This document shows positions 23,272-34,602 of a stretch of DNA of 64,000 bases, in pieces. The translations under genes and the position numbers were made by a program. The DNA is taken from positions 512,775-576,774 of the forward strand of contig NW_006763292.1 of the NCBI RefSeq assembly GCF_000218685.1, written 5' to 3'. Origin of the DNA: Serpula lacrymans var. lacrymans S7.9 (taxonomy: Eukaryota > Basidiomycota > Agaricomycetes > Boletales > Serpulaceae). The notes under the pieces are model-generated. The model saw only the letters and a list, made by a program, of their open reading frames with translations, was not told the origin of the DNA and searched no databases. How positions within the stretch are numbered: position 1 is the stretch's first letter; each line of letters starts with the position of its first letter.

Positions 23272-23910
23272 TCAATCTTTGCTGGGAGAGTTTGACTTGT
23301 CACTGTCATTGTCATACACATGCTTACTATGCCTTCCAAGAAATTGAGAGCTGATACAACTCCGAGGTATGTTTACCTCAATTCCAAGGTCCTCAACCAT
23401 TCTGGTGACAAAAGTACTACCACAACAAGCCTGCTCCAGATGTTTCACAGCATTGGGAAGCTGTCCTTGGAATAGTTTGGCCTCTATTTGGCTTCTCCAT
23501 GCTCTCATTTCCACAAACATCTTTTCTGCCTTACGCTCATCTTGAATAGCCACCGCAAAATCTAATAAATCTTGCAAGTCGGCGCCGTTGGTGCTGATAT
23601 GCAAAAGAAAGGCCTTTAACACAAAGTACAGTGAGCCCTGTTGTAGCATCCATATACTTGTACTGAGGACTCGGATTGTAAACTCACTGGGGGTGCCACA
23701 GGGAAAAGCTTGTTGGGTGCTTGAGCACTGGCACTCAAATGGGAGTTATTGTGTGGACTCATAGCTGGAGAGTAAGGAGCTCAACCCGGAGAGGGCTGAC
23801 CAGCAGGCTGTTCACTTTTAGCTCGAGCGGTGGGATAAGGTTGGGACATGGGGTGCTGCAAATATACTAGACTTGCTTCTTGAGGGATAAAATCTGTGTT
23901 GTTTTTGCTG
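23272..23910 (-). pseudogene. Unknown protein gene fragment, two exons
   Basis: Minus strand. A first exon (about 23910-23692) reads FIPQEASLVYLQHPMSQPYP, then Pro/Ser/Gln-rich sequence with one in-frame stop, and ends KLFPVAPP at a GTGAGT donor. After a roughly 50-nt intron with a CAACAG acceptor, a second exon (about 23642-23272) encodes an alpha-helical segment with LQDLLDFAVAIQDERKAEKM and VEDLGIEVNIPRS. Coherent splicing and composition indicate a once-real gene. The family is not recognised and the stop suggests decay. Confidence 0.4.
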
Positions 23911-24066
23911 TTAGTACGAAGTCAAACTCCTTATAAAAGGTGACTTGTGGGTACACATGCACATGTAGCCTTAGGCCAGGCTGGGAGAGATTTCAGACCC
24001 AAGGGACAGTGATGCATGCCAAAAATAATACATTTAACACTCAGGGCCTGCCAGTGGATACTCAAG

Positions 24067-24115
24067 CTGTGCCAACTTGAACCAGTACTGCCAGTACTGG
24101 TTCAAGTTGGCGCAG
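24067..24115. repeat. Near-perfect 49-bp palindrome
   Basis: Left arm GCCAACTTGAACCAGTACTG (24071-24090), a single central base, and right arm CAGTACTGGTTCAAGTTGGC (24092-24111), with three more paired bases outside one mismatch. It could extrude as a cruciform or be the fused ends of a short inverted-repeat element. Confidence 0.7.
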
Positions 24116-24353
24116 TATGGCCAGCCTGACAACTCCGAGTCGGCAAGTGAGTCACTCACACTGTTTTCATTGGAGTTCTTCAGGCTCATGCTTCAGGTCT
24201 ACGATTTATTAACAGGTTATATGAAGCTTCTAGTCAATTCAACACACTCACTGGCAGCCTGAGTCTCCAAAATTATGCAGAATCAATGTTGTAGTAACCT
24301 CCATGCAGATCTGGATTTGGTGCCAATGCTTTGACGCCTACTAGAAGCGGACA

Positions 24354-26065
24354 ATGTTCCTGGTGTTACTGACAAGTACTCCCCTGTTACTACTTGCAGA
24401 GGTCAGAGAGCACAAGGTACATAATTTGTTTCTTTTGCATTATTGTGATGTTTACCACTTATGGCTTGGTGAAAACTCCTCAAGTTCATCCATGCACACT
24501 AGGGAGCCCTTTAGTGGCCCTACTCGCTGCAAGCCCCCAAGACATCGACAAGCAAGGGAAAATTGGTGGTTCTTCATTCCTCATGCCACAGCATCAGTCA
24601 GTGTTCCTGCAGATTCTGTAGGTGAGGTAGTAGATACTATGGGTTTTGTGAATACTATGCCTGTTTGCGGCCGTTCTGACTCATCCGCTGCTTTCAGCAG
24701 CACCAGCAGTGGTCTCATTGAAGGAGGCCCTTCCAATAGAGCTGACACATTTCAGACTAAAGCATCAAGTACAATTTCTTACCAACACAATTTTTATCAA
24801 TGCTAACCCTCTTTTACTCAATCTGTAGCTTCTTGCACTGCATTTTTGAATTATATTGTGAGCAGTTGGACTAGCGGGGTATTTAACTACTTGGAAGGTA
24901 CGTCAAAATTCTTGCTATGACTAATTTGTACCCCTCACGTTGAAAATCAAAGATATAAATATGGCATTCTTAGACAGTCTCCAAGATATTGCTCCTATGT
25001 GGTGCATAGTTCAACTTACAGCTATACGGTATACAAATTCCAGCCTCACTTTGGATACAATGTTCCCGAGGAATTGTCTCGCGTTGCAGCTTGCTTTAAG
25101 GGCTGTAAATATGGGTATCGGCATTCATTGTACTGGAGAAAATTGTCATATAGAACACGGCGAGTGACAATTTGAGCTTAAATCTATGATGTACATTTAT
25201 GGTCAGCTAACTCTGTATGTTTTAATACAGATGTGATGACACTTGACTCGGATCAGGTTTGAGAACCTTGTCTTCACGCAATAATAATATACCATCACAA
25301 AGTGATCAGTGCAATCTACAGATTTATCCATATATCTTCTTTTCAACTCTGATTCAGTGTTCCTGGCAGCCAGCGCATCAAAAAAATCCACCAGCATCAA
25401 AGTGCAAGCCCTCCTCAAGTGGAATCCAAGCACTGGATTCAGTTTTTTCCATACTAGTTATATGGATCTAGTATCTGCTGAGGTAATATCACCTTGCTCT
25501 TTTACTGATACTCATTAGATTAACCTTCACTTATTTGCAGAGGACTTCTACCGAGTCCAGTCTTGCTCTGGCCCAGGCTGGGTGTGACTACTTTGACCAC
25601 CCGGCTTTCCTCCACATTTTGGATTCGCTATACTTTATGCAAAGCTCAGAACACTATATGGGAATAGTGAACCTCATTTTTAGTACTTCAGATTGGGTTC
25701 CTTTGACCCATATAACAAATGCAATAGTTGCTAATATTGCAGCATTGATATGTCAAGTCACTATTACGTCTCACTGGCAAAATATTCTACCCAGCTAATA
25801 GGAACTACAATAACAGGTACACTGTTTTATCACCCAATGGGCATCAGGCACCTGCAAGCCCTCGCTCTTGGACTTGACTGACACCGCTACACTCCATGAT
25901 GTCAACAGAACAAGTGACCGGATCCTTCAGTGGTTGGATAGTGTTCTGTCATCTGCTCAAGTGGAGAGATATCACAGTGCATCAACTGAACAACCAAGAA
26001 ATCCTATCACGGCCGCTGCACTTCTGTCTCTCGTACAAAAAATCTCACCAGAAGAAATATCCTGA
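24354..26065 (+). other. Exon-like frames of unknown function
   Basis: Plus-strand frames at 24354-24806, 24940-25167, 25259-25518, 25535-25798 and 25868-26065 have fairly normal amino-acid composition and lie next to GT-AG-like boundaries, so they may be exons of one or two decayed genes. The last reads DVNRTSDRILQWLDSVLSSA. No known family was recognised and no continuous gene model could be built. Confidence 0.3.
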
Positions 26066-27079
26066 CAACTTTTAACATGTATATTGCAATAGTAGGAATA
26101 AGATAGCTTTGAACTATGCTAAGCCAACTCAGAGTACCTCTGGTAGTACTAATGCTTTTACTACACCTCCTCTGAATCATATTGGTAGCTAGGTGACCCA
26201 AAACCCTCTAGGACCGCTAACTGGTATGATAAGTCCGCTGTTCAATCTTGAATATCTTCTAATTGGCTGGATTTTGCAGCCAGAAGGTGCTTGAGCCTCA
26301 ATACCTTAGCAATCAATGCATCCCAGTCCTGCGACTCTGAATCATCACTGATATTGGGCTCTGAGTCCGCATTTACACCATAATGAAGTTCTACCGGCCA
26401 TTCAAGTAGCCAATTCAAACCAAAGTCAGCACTTGAGTCACTCTACAGTTGGCTAGGATACTTACCTTCTGAGGTTCAGGTTTCACCTTTGCTATCGTAA
26501 GGCCCATTGTAAGGCTTCCAAGTGAGTCGTAGTTACTATGATTCATAGTTCAAGGAGCACCTGTCCCTTATTTTGATTCCTACACATAGCAGATTCCACT
26601 GACTCAAATGAATAATGTGAACCTGGAACACAATTTTCTTCTTCAGGTAGGTTTACCCGTTTTTTCTTGAAGTTCCAAGCCTTCCCTATATTGAGATTAA
26701 ACTCAGCCCTTCAATTTTTGGGATCATCCCTCATCCTATTCAGCAGTTCAAGTTCTGTAAAAAAACCAACCAAAGAGGTACTCTGTTATGCACCTTACAG
26801 TTATTTCCTGCCCTCTAATCTTGTTGTTAATCACTCCACTTGCAGTGTTATTGAGACAAAAAGTCAATGACTCGGAAGAGCGCATGCATTTCATAGATAT
26901 TTGTAGTGCTTATTTAACATCTGACATGACTACCTTGTGACCTGGAAGAAACCACACAAAAACCCGAAGCTACCAGGAGCTCAGGCTAACAACTGCGGCG
27001 CTGTACTAGCATTTATGCCCAAGGAGTCACAAATGGATTTCCATTTCAGGAAGCGATCCCTCGAAGATCCAGCCATTTA
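26066..27079. other. Mostly non-coding; one short minus exon-like frame
   Basis: The only coherent piece is on minus near 26345-26240, reading SDDSESQDWDALIAKVLRLK followed by HLLAAKSSQLEDIQD-stop, a possible terminal coiled-coil exon. Nothing else is supported. Confidence 0.3.
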
Positions 27080-27500
27080 TCAGGAAAAACCTAATTTCCT
27101 TTTATAGCTATCATAGCTGTCATAGTGCTATATAGGGAAAATAGTAGCTATGGTATACCTAGACAAGTCCCTATTATATAGCTCTATATAGCAGGGCTAT
27201 TTTGAGATGTTTGCTATACCAGCTATAGTATCATAGAAGTGATATATACAATCCATCTCTACTATGGCTGCTCTCATAGAATATAATAGATATAACAACC
27301 ATCAATGGTTATTTCAGAATGGTCATATTATATATGTTCCACAAGCTTATCATAGTTTTCAAATTCTCTCAGTTTTGTTCACTATTATTATAGTTTCCAT
27401 ACTCTCTCAGTTTCATTCACTATTACTATAGCATCCTAGCCAGAGATCATATGCAGAGAATCTATTATAGTATATTTCTGATACCATATAATGACATGCA
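27080..27500. repeat. Element 2 left terminus and subterminal CTATAG region
   Basis: After the terminal TCAGGAAAAACC, words such as TATAGCTATCATAGCTGTC, CTATATAG and TATAGC are repeated for about 400 bp. This matches the subterminal design of Element 1 and suggests clustered transposase binding sites (inferred). Confidence 0.6.
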
Positions 27501-27689
27501 TGTATCAACAATTATAAGGATGCTGAATCTTCAAGCGCTGCATAATCAACCTCATCCTCCCAGTTGTCCTCTTGTGTATTCAAGTACTGTAAATCACACT
27601 GTTGACTGTGTGTAATGTAATGCTTATGAGTGTTGTTCTAAAATAGTTTGGTAGGCTACTCATAGAATATTGTTGTAAGTGTTTTTACG

Positions 27690-29170
27690 AAACTGCAAAA
27701 ACCACCTAGGAGCCTTCCTTTGTAGCTCTTCTAACCTGGACAGATAATATAAATATCTGATAAACACTTGTGAGTAAAGGTTGACGTAGAGTGGATATTG
27801 AATTTACCTGGGCCTGTAGACCTGTTCAGAGAAATTCAAGGTGGTGCGAACACCTTTTGCAAGTTCATGAAGATAGTTTTCAACCTGTGAGATATAGAGT
27901 GAGGAAAATTCATGTATATTACATTACAAACTCACAGCTGTAACAGCCAAGGCAATTAATGGCAAAGGTGAGTCTTTGAAATCACTTGGATGAGGACGCC
28001 CTCCCCCTTCTTATGGAACCACTGAACCTAAACTAGTAGCTTGATGATGCAATGTCCAAAAGGTTTTTGCTTATCATATGAATAAGTCTGAAATACATAG
28101 TCATAAAACGATTAAGAAGAGTACATATGAACACTTACAGAAACATCCAATCCACCAAATGTAAAAACACCTTTTCCATTACTCAACAACTACTCCACTA
28201 TAGTATGTACTTCCTCTGGGAGCTTGTCTTTGATGGCGTATTCTGAGAGAATGAGTATCCTAGCCTTTTGTTTGACTTCACCTCTAAGCTGAGCTGCAGC
28301 CATCTACACCTGTTTAAAATTTCAATATTAGTAATATTGGAAGCATTGTTCTCACTCACATAATCAATGATTCTACTTTTTTTCTGCTCGTTCCTTGCAT
28401 TCTCCAAATCTACTACGGTAGTCTTGAATAGTGAAGAAGAATTTGCAACTTTGATGATTGCATTCCAAACAAGTTCATGTCGTTCATCAGTACCTGGGAA
28501 GCCTTTTGCGGTAGAAAGAATGACACACATTTGAGAAATTCCTGCTTTAGCCAGCCTGGAGCTGGTATGGCTAAAGCTAGTGATAACGGCCTGTGTAGAA
28601 TATAAGCCTTATAATCTTTCAACATATTGCACACTTACCTTGGAATCTCTGGAAGGTGTTAATGAAGGAGAACTATTGCTATTCCTTTTATGCTTATCGT
28701 TAACCAACCGGACACTTTTAGCTGGAGATGCAGTAATCTGTATCTGTATATGTGGATCAGTGAACTAGAAAAAAAAGGTAAAACTCACATCAGTATGCAA
28801 TGATGACACCATTTGTTTGTAGCAAGGATTGTCCAGCTCCTGCATCAATGAAGGTGAGGGAGTAACTTGCTGTGAGCTTTCTTCTGATGATGCTGCATTA
28901 GTAAAGCTTATAGCTAAGGTTGAGTTACTTGCCTGTCAAGCATCTAAAGGTCTGCATCAGAGCATCTTCATCTTCATCTTCTAGTTCCTCTTCCATGCTA
29001 TTCCTGGCCCTCTTATGAAGAGGTTCATCTTCCCTATCAACATCAGGCCTATCCAAGTCTTCTTCTTCCTCATCATCTTCAACCTCCACCATGTGAGCTA
29101 CTTTCTGACGAATATCTGGGAAGTGTACTATGTAATGGACATGATACATAACACATATTAAATGACTCAC
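27690..29170 (-). pseudogene. DUF6532-domain protein, Element 2 cargo
   Basis: Leftward exons give an acidic low-complexity stretch (VEVEDDEEEEDLDRPDVDRE, near 29090) and a Ser/Pro-rich linker. The domain follows: SHTSSRLAKAGISQMCVILS, then DERHELVWNAIIKVANSSSL and KKSRIIDYV, then ILILSEYAIKDKLPEEVHTI followed by a stop where Trp would be expected, GVFTFGGLDVS, HPSDFKDSPLPLIALAVTAV and ENYLHELAKGVRTTLNFSEQ. The order and spacing are those of DUF6532 proteins, common in mushroom-forming fungi and of unknown function. At least one stop inactivates it. It is collinear with the DUF6532 gene of Element 1, so it is stable transposon cargo rather than a chance neighbour. Confidence 0.7.
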
Positions 29171-29900
29171 CTGCTAGCCTGTTAGCATTTGCATCCTTTC
29201 TCCTCATCGTCAAGGGGGGGATATCATTGGGTGCGTCATTTCCCTTCATTAATTCAGCATAGTTTGTAAATGAAAAAAAAAAAAACTCACTTTTGTACAA
29301 TGGTGGTTGTACCAAGAGAAATGTAGAGCTTCAAATGTGAAGCCTTCACCTTCAACAGCTGAGTCTACATGATGTGGAGATGTGGTGGAGCCTAGGCAGG
29401 ACTGGAAGTTAGGCAGGAGAGTGGTGTGAATTGATTCTGGCATAGAGCTGTTTAAAAATAACATGAGCAAATCATCACTGTTTTTCAAGAGAAGAGGGAT
29501 AGAGGGAACTATTGAGGATGGTATATACAAGTATGCTGAGGGGTCTGTACAAACACCCCCATCATAATGTTTCTGTATCTAAGAACAAGTATTTAGTATT
29601 GATATTGTGTACACTACATACATGATAATGACATACCTTGGCTGTCAGGTACTCCACATCTGTGACCTTGATGGCTCAACTTGCCCTTTCTCTTTCTGAT
29701 TCGGTCTACTCGTAGTTATCGCCAGGATCCCGCGGTGCAGAGTATTGGCGATTGCCTTCAGCCATATTCTGGAATGTTGTGCTAACCACATACCTTTCAG
29801 GGAGGACAACTGGTGGTAATGATGGTGATGGTGGTTGAGAACAAGGCAGGATGTCGTCAAGATCGGATAAGGGAGTCAGGAAGCGTCCTGAAGATGTTGT
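29171..29900 (-). pseudogene. Dioxygenase-like gene remnant, Element 2
   Basis: Minus-strand frame with EALHFSWYNHHCTK (near 29310), matching LSWYNRHCTK of the dioxygenase-like gene of Element 1, preceded by SSIVPSIPLLLKNSDDLLML and, further upstream, TTFQNMAEGNRQYSAPRDPG. The catalytic part present in Element 1 (AHRES...SIVLHTD) was not found, and sequence passes directly into GNDAPNDIPPL and then the DUF6532 gene. The copy therefore looks deleted for its catalytic end, or the two genes have fused. Confidence 0.45.
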
Positions 29901-30289
29901 ACCTACACCTCAGATAGCCTGACCATGACAATGTATGGGTACATGAGCTATGTCTATAGTGTGCATACAGACTCCCCAACAATCTAGACAACAATCCAAG
30001 AGTTGGAAAGTACTACAAAAAACCAAAAAAAATCAGAAACTGTTAGGATCAAATGATTATAACGTAGTTGAATCGGATAGCCTTAGAAAATTGATCAGAA
30101 GCCTCAAAGTTTGTGCAATCAATATTGGCAGGAAGGCCATAAAAACTGAGCACACTAGGTGCGAACATGCAGTTCATGTTCAGTGGCAGGTTTTGGCATA
30201 AGCTAGAAATAGTTGGGATGATTCTACTAATCACCAGCTGTCCACTAACAGTAGCTGCATAACATTGTTTAGTTAGCATACACGCAGTA

Positions 30290-31907
30290 AAAAGTAGTAC
30301 ACTTACATTCAACTGGCCACCTAAAGACATTGGCTATCTCCCATGGCATTGTTCCATCCATTTCACCAAGTTGAACCTGTAAGTTCAAGCCTGCAACCAA
30401 AACAAGGGCATAGATAGATCCTACATAGATCTGTAAGTATGGTTTAATGCGGACAAAGGTAATCTTACCACTGGCTGCTATGGCTGCAAACTTGCAGCCC
30501 ATAGCATGCCGTTGCTCAGACCGTTTCTTAGATGGCTTAGGCTGAGGGAGATCCCTCCAAAGGTTTGCCCGGGAGATACCTTGCTGAGAGCAAAGACTAG
30601 CATACAAACATAAACATCAAAAAGAAATGATAATTACTCGTAACAATTTTCACTTACCTTTTGGGACTTGGCAACGAGCTGGATGTAGCTAATCATCAGC
30701 AAAAAGTTGACACCTATGTCTTTACTGGTCATGCGCCAACAGAAGCCAAAGACTTGTCCAGGTAGTCATTGGTGGACGTAACAGAGGTCAACAGGGAGTT
30801 GACAGAGTGCGCCCACTCTCCTGAGTTGAACATTGAGGAGCCTTTATGTGCAGCTGCAAGTCGTGCTACGAAAGTGTTGATGGCCGAGTTGATCCTAATA
30901 GCAGGGTCATTGACTGCTTGCCACAGAGATTGCTGGACAGCAACTCCACCCCTTGGACAAGGCTGTTGATGTGCAGGAGCTGGAGCAGGGGCAGGAGCAG
31001 GTTGTCAACATGCAGGAGATGGAGATCAACAAGATCAATGTGCAAGAGTAGGAGTAGGAGCTGCAGCAGCATACGGGTGTTGACGTGGTTGGCATCTTTG
31101 TGAGCGTATCACCGCCAGAGATCGTTGCAGAGATTGATTGGTCTGCAAGTTGGACTCGTCAGCTTGAGTTTTCTGTGGAGAAAAAATAGTCAGTAACATT
31201 GGCATTAGGAGGGGAGAGCCAACATACCTGTTACGCACGAAGTGCTTAACAAAGTCTGAGGGTTCGTCGAGGTTTGTAAAGAGACTTATCCGAAGACAAG
31301 TTCGAGAACGTAGTTCTGAGTGGAGGTCTTCCAACGGGAGTTGGTCTTCTTCTGAATAGAAGTCTGATCTTAGGAGTCTAGCTTTGTAAGCGTAAACTGT
31401 GTAGAATCGTATTAGAGAATACTACTGCTGTTACATGGTATTTATAAGGGAAAGGAATCGGTGATAGGAGTTAGGTCCTATCTAGGGCAGGTCCGTCTGT
31501 TGAGGACTAAGTACTATAATAGGTACTGTGAATGCAAGAGGAACGGAAATGTACGTGAAGGAAATGAGTCATCGGTCCAATGGTATAACCGATGAGTAAA
31601 AAGAAATGAGTAGTCCTTAAATGTCCAATAGAGATCATAACAATACCTCTTCACCAAAGCGGGCTGGGGATGATGTTGTTAGGCCTTGATGCATGGTGAC
31701 AGAAGGTGGGCTGTCAGAGAGTGACAATGGAACCATTGAGGATGGAGCCACTTTGTCCAGCAGTGCAGAGAGGTCAGCAGGAGTGAGCATGCTTAGGATA
31801 CCCACCAGTTGGGCGTGAAAATCCATCAGCTCTGTTGGCAGTGGTTGCTGACCCAGTATCCGAGCGAGGATCTTGACCTGTAGTGCCAAAATCGTAAATC
31901 TGTACAT
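30290..31907 (-). pseudogene. Gene X (unknown cargo protein), Element 2
   Basis: The most complete copy of the shared unknown gene. It starts near 31907 with a helical segment (PLPTELMDFHAQLVGILSML, then ADLSALLDKVAP), is cut by a solo LTR at 31642-31229, and resumes with Pro/Gln/Ala-rich sequence and AVNDPAIRINSAINTFVARL. It continues with WAHSVNSLLTSVTSTNDYLD, then an exon with RANLWRDLPQPKPSKKRSEQ and MGCKFAAIAASG, and ends GSIYALVLVAGLNLQV, MDGTMPWEIANVF. The same C-terminal block is in Element 1. No enzyme motif is visible; it may be a structural or accessory transposition protein (inference). Confidence 0.5.
31229..31642 (-). mobile_element. Solo LTR, family B, copy 2
   Basis: A 414-bp segment, inverted relative to the copy at 7523-7938 and strongly similar over its whole length, bounded by TGTTACGCAC and ATCATAACA and flanked by perfect ATACC duplications. 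It splits gene X of Element 2. No internal retroelement sequence remains. Confidence 0.88.
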
Positions 31908-32014
31908 CTTCAGTATACTACAAAGACTGTGGGAAAATGTATGGCAGCCTGACCTTGGTTACACAACAATATGATAAGGTGTTGCAATGCTGATAATGTC
32001 AAATCAGCAATCTG

Positions 32015-32065
32015 CTGGACCATGCGAGAATGGACGGTCAGACTGTCCATTCTCACACGGTCCAG
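32015..32065. repeat. Palindrome 1 of Element 2 cluster (51 bp)
   Basis: Two 25-bp arms around a single central A at 32040. The arms match at 22 of 25 positions, with core AGAATGGACGGTC / GACTGTCCATTCT. It is followed by a TATTGT...AGATAAGATTAGA spacer that recurs after palindrome 2. Confidence 0.75.
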
Positions 32066-32091
32066 TATTGTACCTGCAGAGATAAGATTAG

Positions 32092-32142
32092 ACGAGCCTT
32101 GCGAGAATGGATGGTCAGACTGTCCATTCTCGCACGGTCCAG
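32092..32142. repeat. Palindrome 2 of Element 2 cluster
   Basis: Same core as palindrome 1, centred on 32117, with best pairing over the inner 18 bp on each side. The right flank again reads CACGGTCCAGTATTGT, showing that palindrome 1 plus spacer was tandemly duplicated. Confidence 0.7.
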
Positions 32143-32174
32143 TATTGTTGTTCCAGCAAAGATAAGATTAGATC

Positions 32175-32235
32175 ACCCAATGAGCCGTGAGAGAATAGAC
32201 AGTCAGACTGTCCATTCTCTCATGGCTCATTGGGT
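32175..32235. repeat. Palindrome 3 of Element 2 cluster (61 bp)
   Basis: Two 30-bp arms around a single central A at 32205, with 28 of 30 positions pairing. The inner core (ACAGTC-A-GACTGT, AGAATNGAC) is shared with palindromes 1 and 2, but the outer arms (ACCCAATGAGCC) differ, yet pair with each other. Confidence 0.8.
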
Positions 32236-32345
32236 ATTCATTATTGCAATCATATGTGGTGAATGCTGATACTGAGGTGGAATGAACAGAGACTTACTAT
32301 TTTTCTCATAGTAATTATTGGCTTTTCGCAATAGCAACCTGTTGA

Positions 32346-32403
32346 TTCCATACAGTGTGAGAAAAGAGATCAGCTGTTGTCCCCTTTCTCACACTGCATG
32401 GAA
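32346..32403. repeat. Inverted repeat 4 near the palindrome cluster
   Basis: Arms TTCCATACAGTGTGAGAAA and TTTCTCACACTGCATGGAA pair at 18 of 19 positions around a 20-nt spacer. Its sequence is unrelated to the core of palindromes 1-3, but it lies only about 110 bp away. Confidence 0.7.
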
Positions 32404-32605
32404 CAATGCAACTGCACACGTTCAACTGTGGATGTGGGCGGCTCTCTGCTTATTATCTTTTGAATCATTCTCTTCCTTGCCCGCCCGCTTACACCTACAT
32501 ATTGGTGCAAATATTTAGATATAAAGTGAGTTTCCTGGGTTTTTTTAAACTACTTACTTGGTTGGCTGAGTACTGAGACATATTTCAAAAACGCACCTGT
32601 CCCCC

Positions 32606-34245
32606 ATGTACGCAATATCCTCCACTTCCACTGGAAATGGTGCTACCTACTGGTATACCCCCCCTATTACTTGGTCAAAGTCCCCCCCCGGACCAGAGGG
32701 TAAGTCAGTTATTTAATTTCAAAAAATTACCTGATGGCAATGCACAGCTACTCAACAACAATCTTTTGCCACTCCCCCAAGTAATCTATCAACATCCACT
32801 CTTTCAATGTCCACCCATACTGCACTAATCACTACATCTGAGGATCAAGTCCAGCCTATCATTGAGCAAATTGTTAGGAACTTGAAGTATAATTCTCAGG
32901 ACGTATATGTCCAGGTGAGAAATCATTGTCTGGCTATATTCCTGATCTGATTTTTCCACCTAGCAATTCTATATTGAACCATCAAGTTTTCCTGAGTTTG
33001 TGGACAAGCTCAGAGAAAGTGACTACAGCACTCTAAGGTATGCTTTTTTGTGAGTGAATATACTGTACTTATGTCCTTACTTCCAGATATACGTATGACT
33101 ATGTGAAAGGCATCTTTCAACTGAGCATGCCTACTCCTGTACATGAAGTTTTCATCGAGCGCCTCAGTGAACTTTTACAGGGGGAACTGTCAGGCCTTAT
33201 CAGATGGTCAGATGGGAAGTTCAAGTTGAGTTCTAATACATCCAAGTTCCTCCGGCAAGGTTAAATCACCACTGTACCCGGCTTAGCCCTCAAGTTCTAA
33301 AGCCTCAACCCTAGCACTGAGTGGCAGGACTTGTTCATTGTTGAGGTCTCCCACTCCCAATCACTTGGGGATGTCACCCAGAAGGTGAAAAAGTACTGGT
33401 GAAAAAGTACTGGGAGGAGCTCCCCCACCTTGTTGGCATTCTAGTGGTTAAATTCTACGAGTCCCACAAATATGCAAAGCCCCAATATGGGTACGCTGAA
33501 CCCGTCAACATGCAGTATTGGTACAACTTACAAAAGGACAACAATATCAAATATGGCCCTCTGAGGACAGCTGACAGCATAACATGGGCGGGTAGATTTG
33601 TGGTGGATATGTACCTGTATGAAAAGGACCCAAAGGTTGTAGGGAAGGAGGGCTATGCACGGGATCTTCCTATGCCCGTAGTACTGGTGCGTCCCCTCTT
33701 GATCACAACCTTCTTTGACTAATATAATATATGTACAGAGGGTGGTACCTAATATAGATGTGGGCCAACTCTATCCCACTCAAGCCCAGAGAGACGAATT
33801 CAACAAAGTTTTCAATTGTGTTATTACCAGGTCAATTTTGGAGATGGAGAAGATTATGAGGAGTGCGCCCCAGACTGTTGCTAACCTAGAAGCTGAAAGT
33901 GCAGCTGCTCAGATAGCAGCGCTAGAGGTTGCTACCCAGGATTTGATAGCAAACCGCACTGGTCATCCTCTTCAGACTGGTACCCATCCGAGCACGCCCA
34001 CTACTACTCTACCTACTCCCCATTTGCACCCCCAAGTATTGCCTAAAGAGATATCTCCCATTGATCTCTCAGTCTTCAATATCCAGCTGGATTTTGACAA
34101 TTTTCTTCAGGCTTTTCAAAGATCTGTAGCTGATCTGGCACATAGACGTTTTCAGGATCATTATAATGCCCCCCGAAGTCGTGCTCAGGCAGCTAGGAGA
34201 AGGAGTTCTTTTTACTCTGAAGAAGAAGTGGGTCGGCTTGTTTGA
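32606..34245 (+). pseudogene. Putative PD-(D/E)XK-like protein, Element 2 cargo
   Basis: An ATG at 32606 starts MYAISSTSTGNGATYWYTPP. Exons separated by short GT-AG introns (near 32700, 32912-32962 and 33037-33086) lead through IVRNLKYNSQDVYVQ and TYDYVKGIFQLSMPTPVHEV, then WQDLFIVEVSHSQSLGDVTQ and VKKYWEELPHLVGILVVKFY. After another intron come VVPNIDVGQLYPTQ and a Ser/Pro/Thr- and Arg-rich C-terminus. The D-x(3)-VEV...SQS...K...YW pattern resembles Uma2-like and other PD-(D/E)XK nuclease folds, in which the D and E bind metal; a Lys expected close to the E is not certain. A TAA interrupts the frame near 33264. Its place just upstream of the transposase suggests an element-encoded accessory protein. 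The fold assignment is tentative. Confidence 0.45.
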
Positions 34246-34602
34246 CAGAAATTGGGTGTAGGTAGCTCCAGCAACAATATCACAAGGAGGAAGGAGGAAG
34301 TGAAAAATGGACATGGACAACATTATATATATTACTTCTCTTGTTCTTGTACTCTGTGCTTGTAAACAATATTGTACTTAGACATGTACAACTTCTATTT
34401 GTATTAAAACAAGCAAATTCTATGTTTTACCACTACGTATTTCCAATTTGGGATATTGCCGGTGCAGATTGAGGTGTTGCATCTTGACAGCATATTTACA
34501 AACGGGTCCTAGATAATCAAAGGTATCAATTTCATATTAACTGGTGTTATTATTTCATAAACTGACTGGATGTGTGTGGTGTAATATAGGTTCCAGGAAA
34601 AA
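34246..34602. other. Intergenic gap before the Element 2 transposase
   Basis: AT-rich sequence with no gene. It contains the presumed 3' end of the preceding gene and the promoter of the transposase, including a TATTATATATATTAC stretch near 34321. Confidence 0.4.

Noticed and set aside
32015..32235. CRISPR array
   Set aside because: Only three units with imperfect palindromes and similar spacers occur, inside a fungal transposon with no cas genes.
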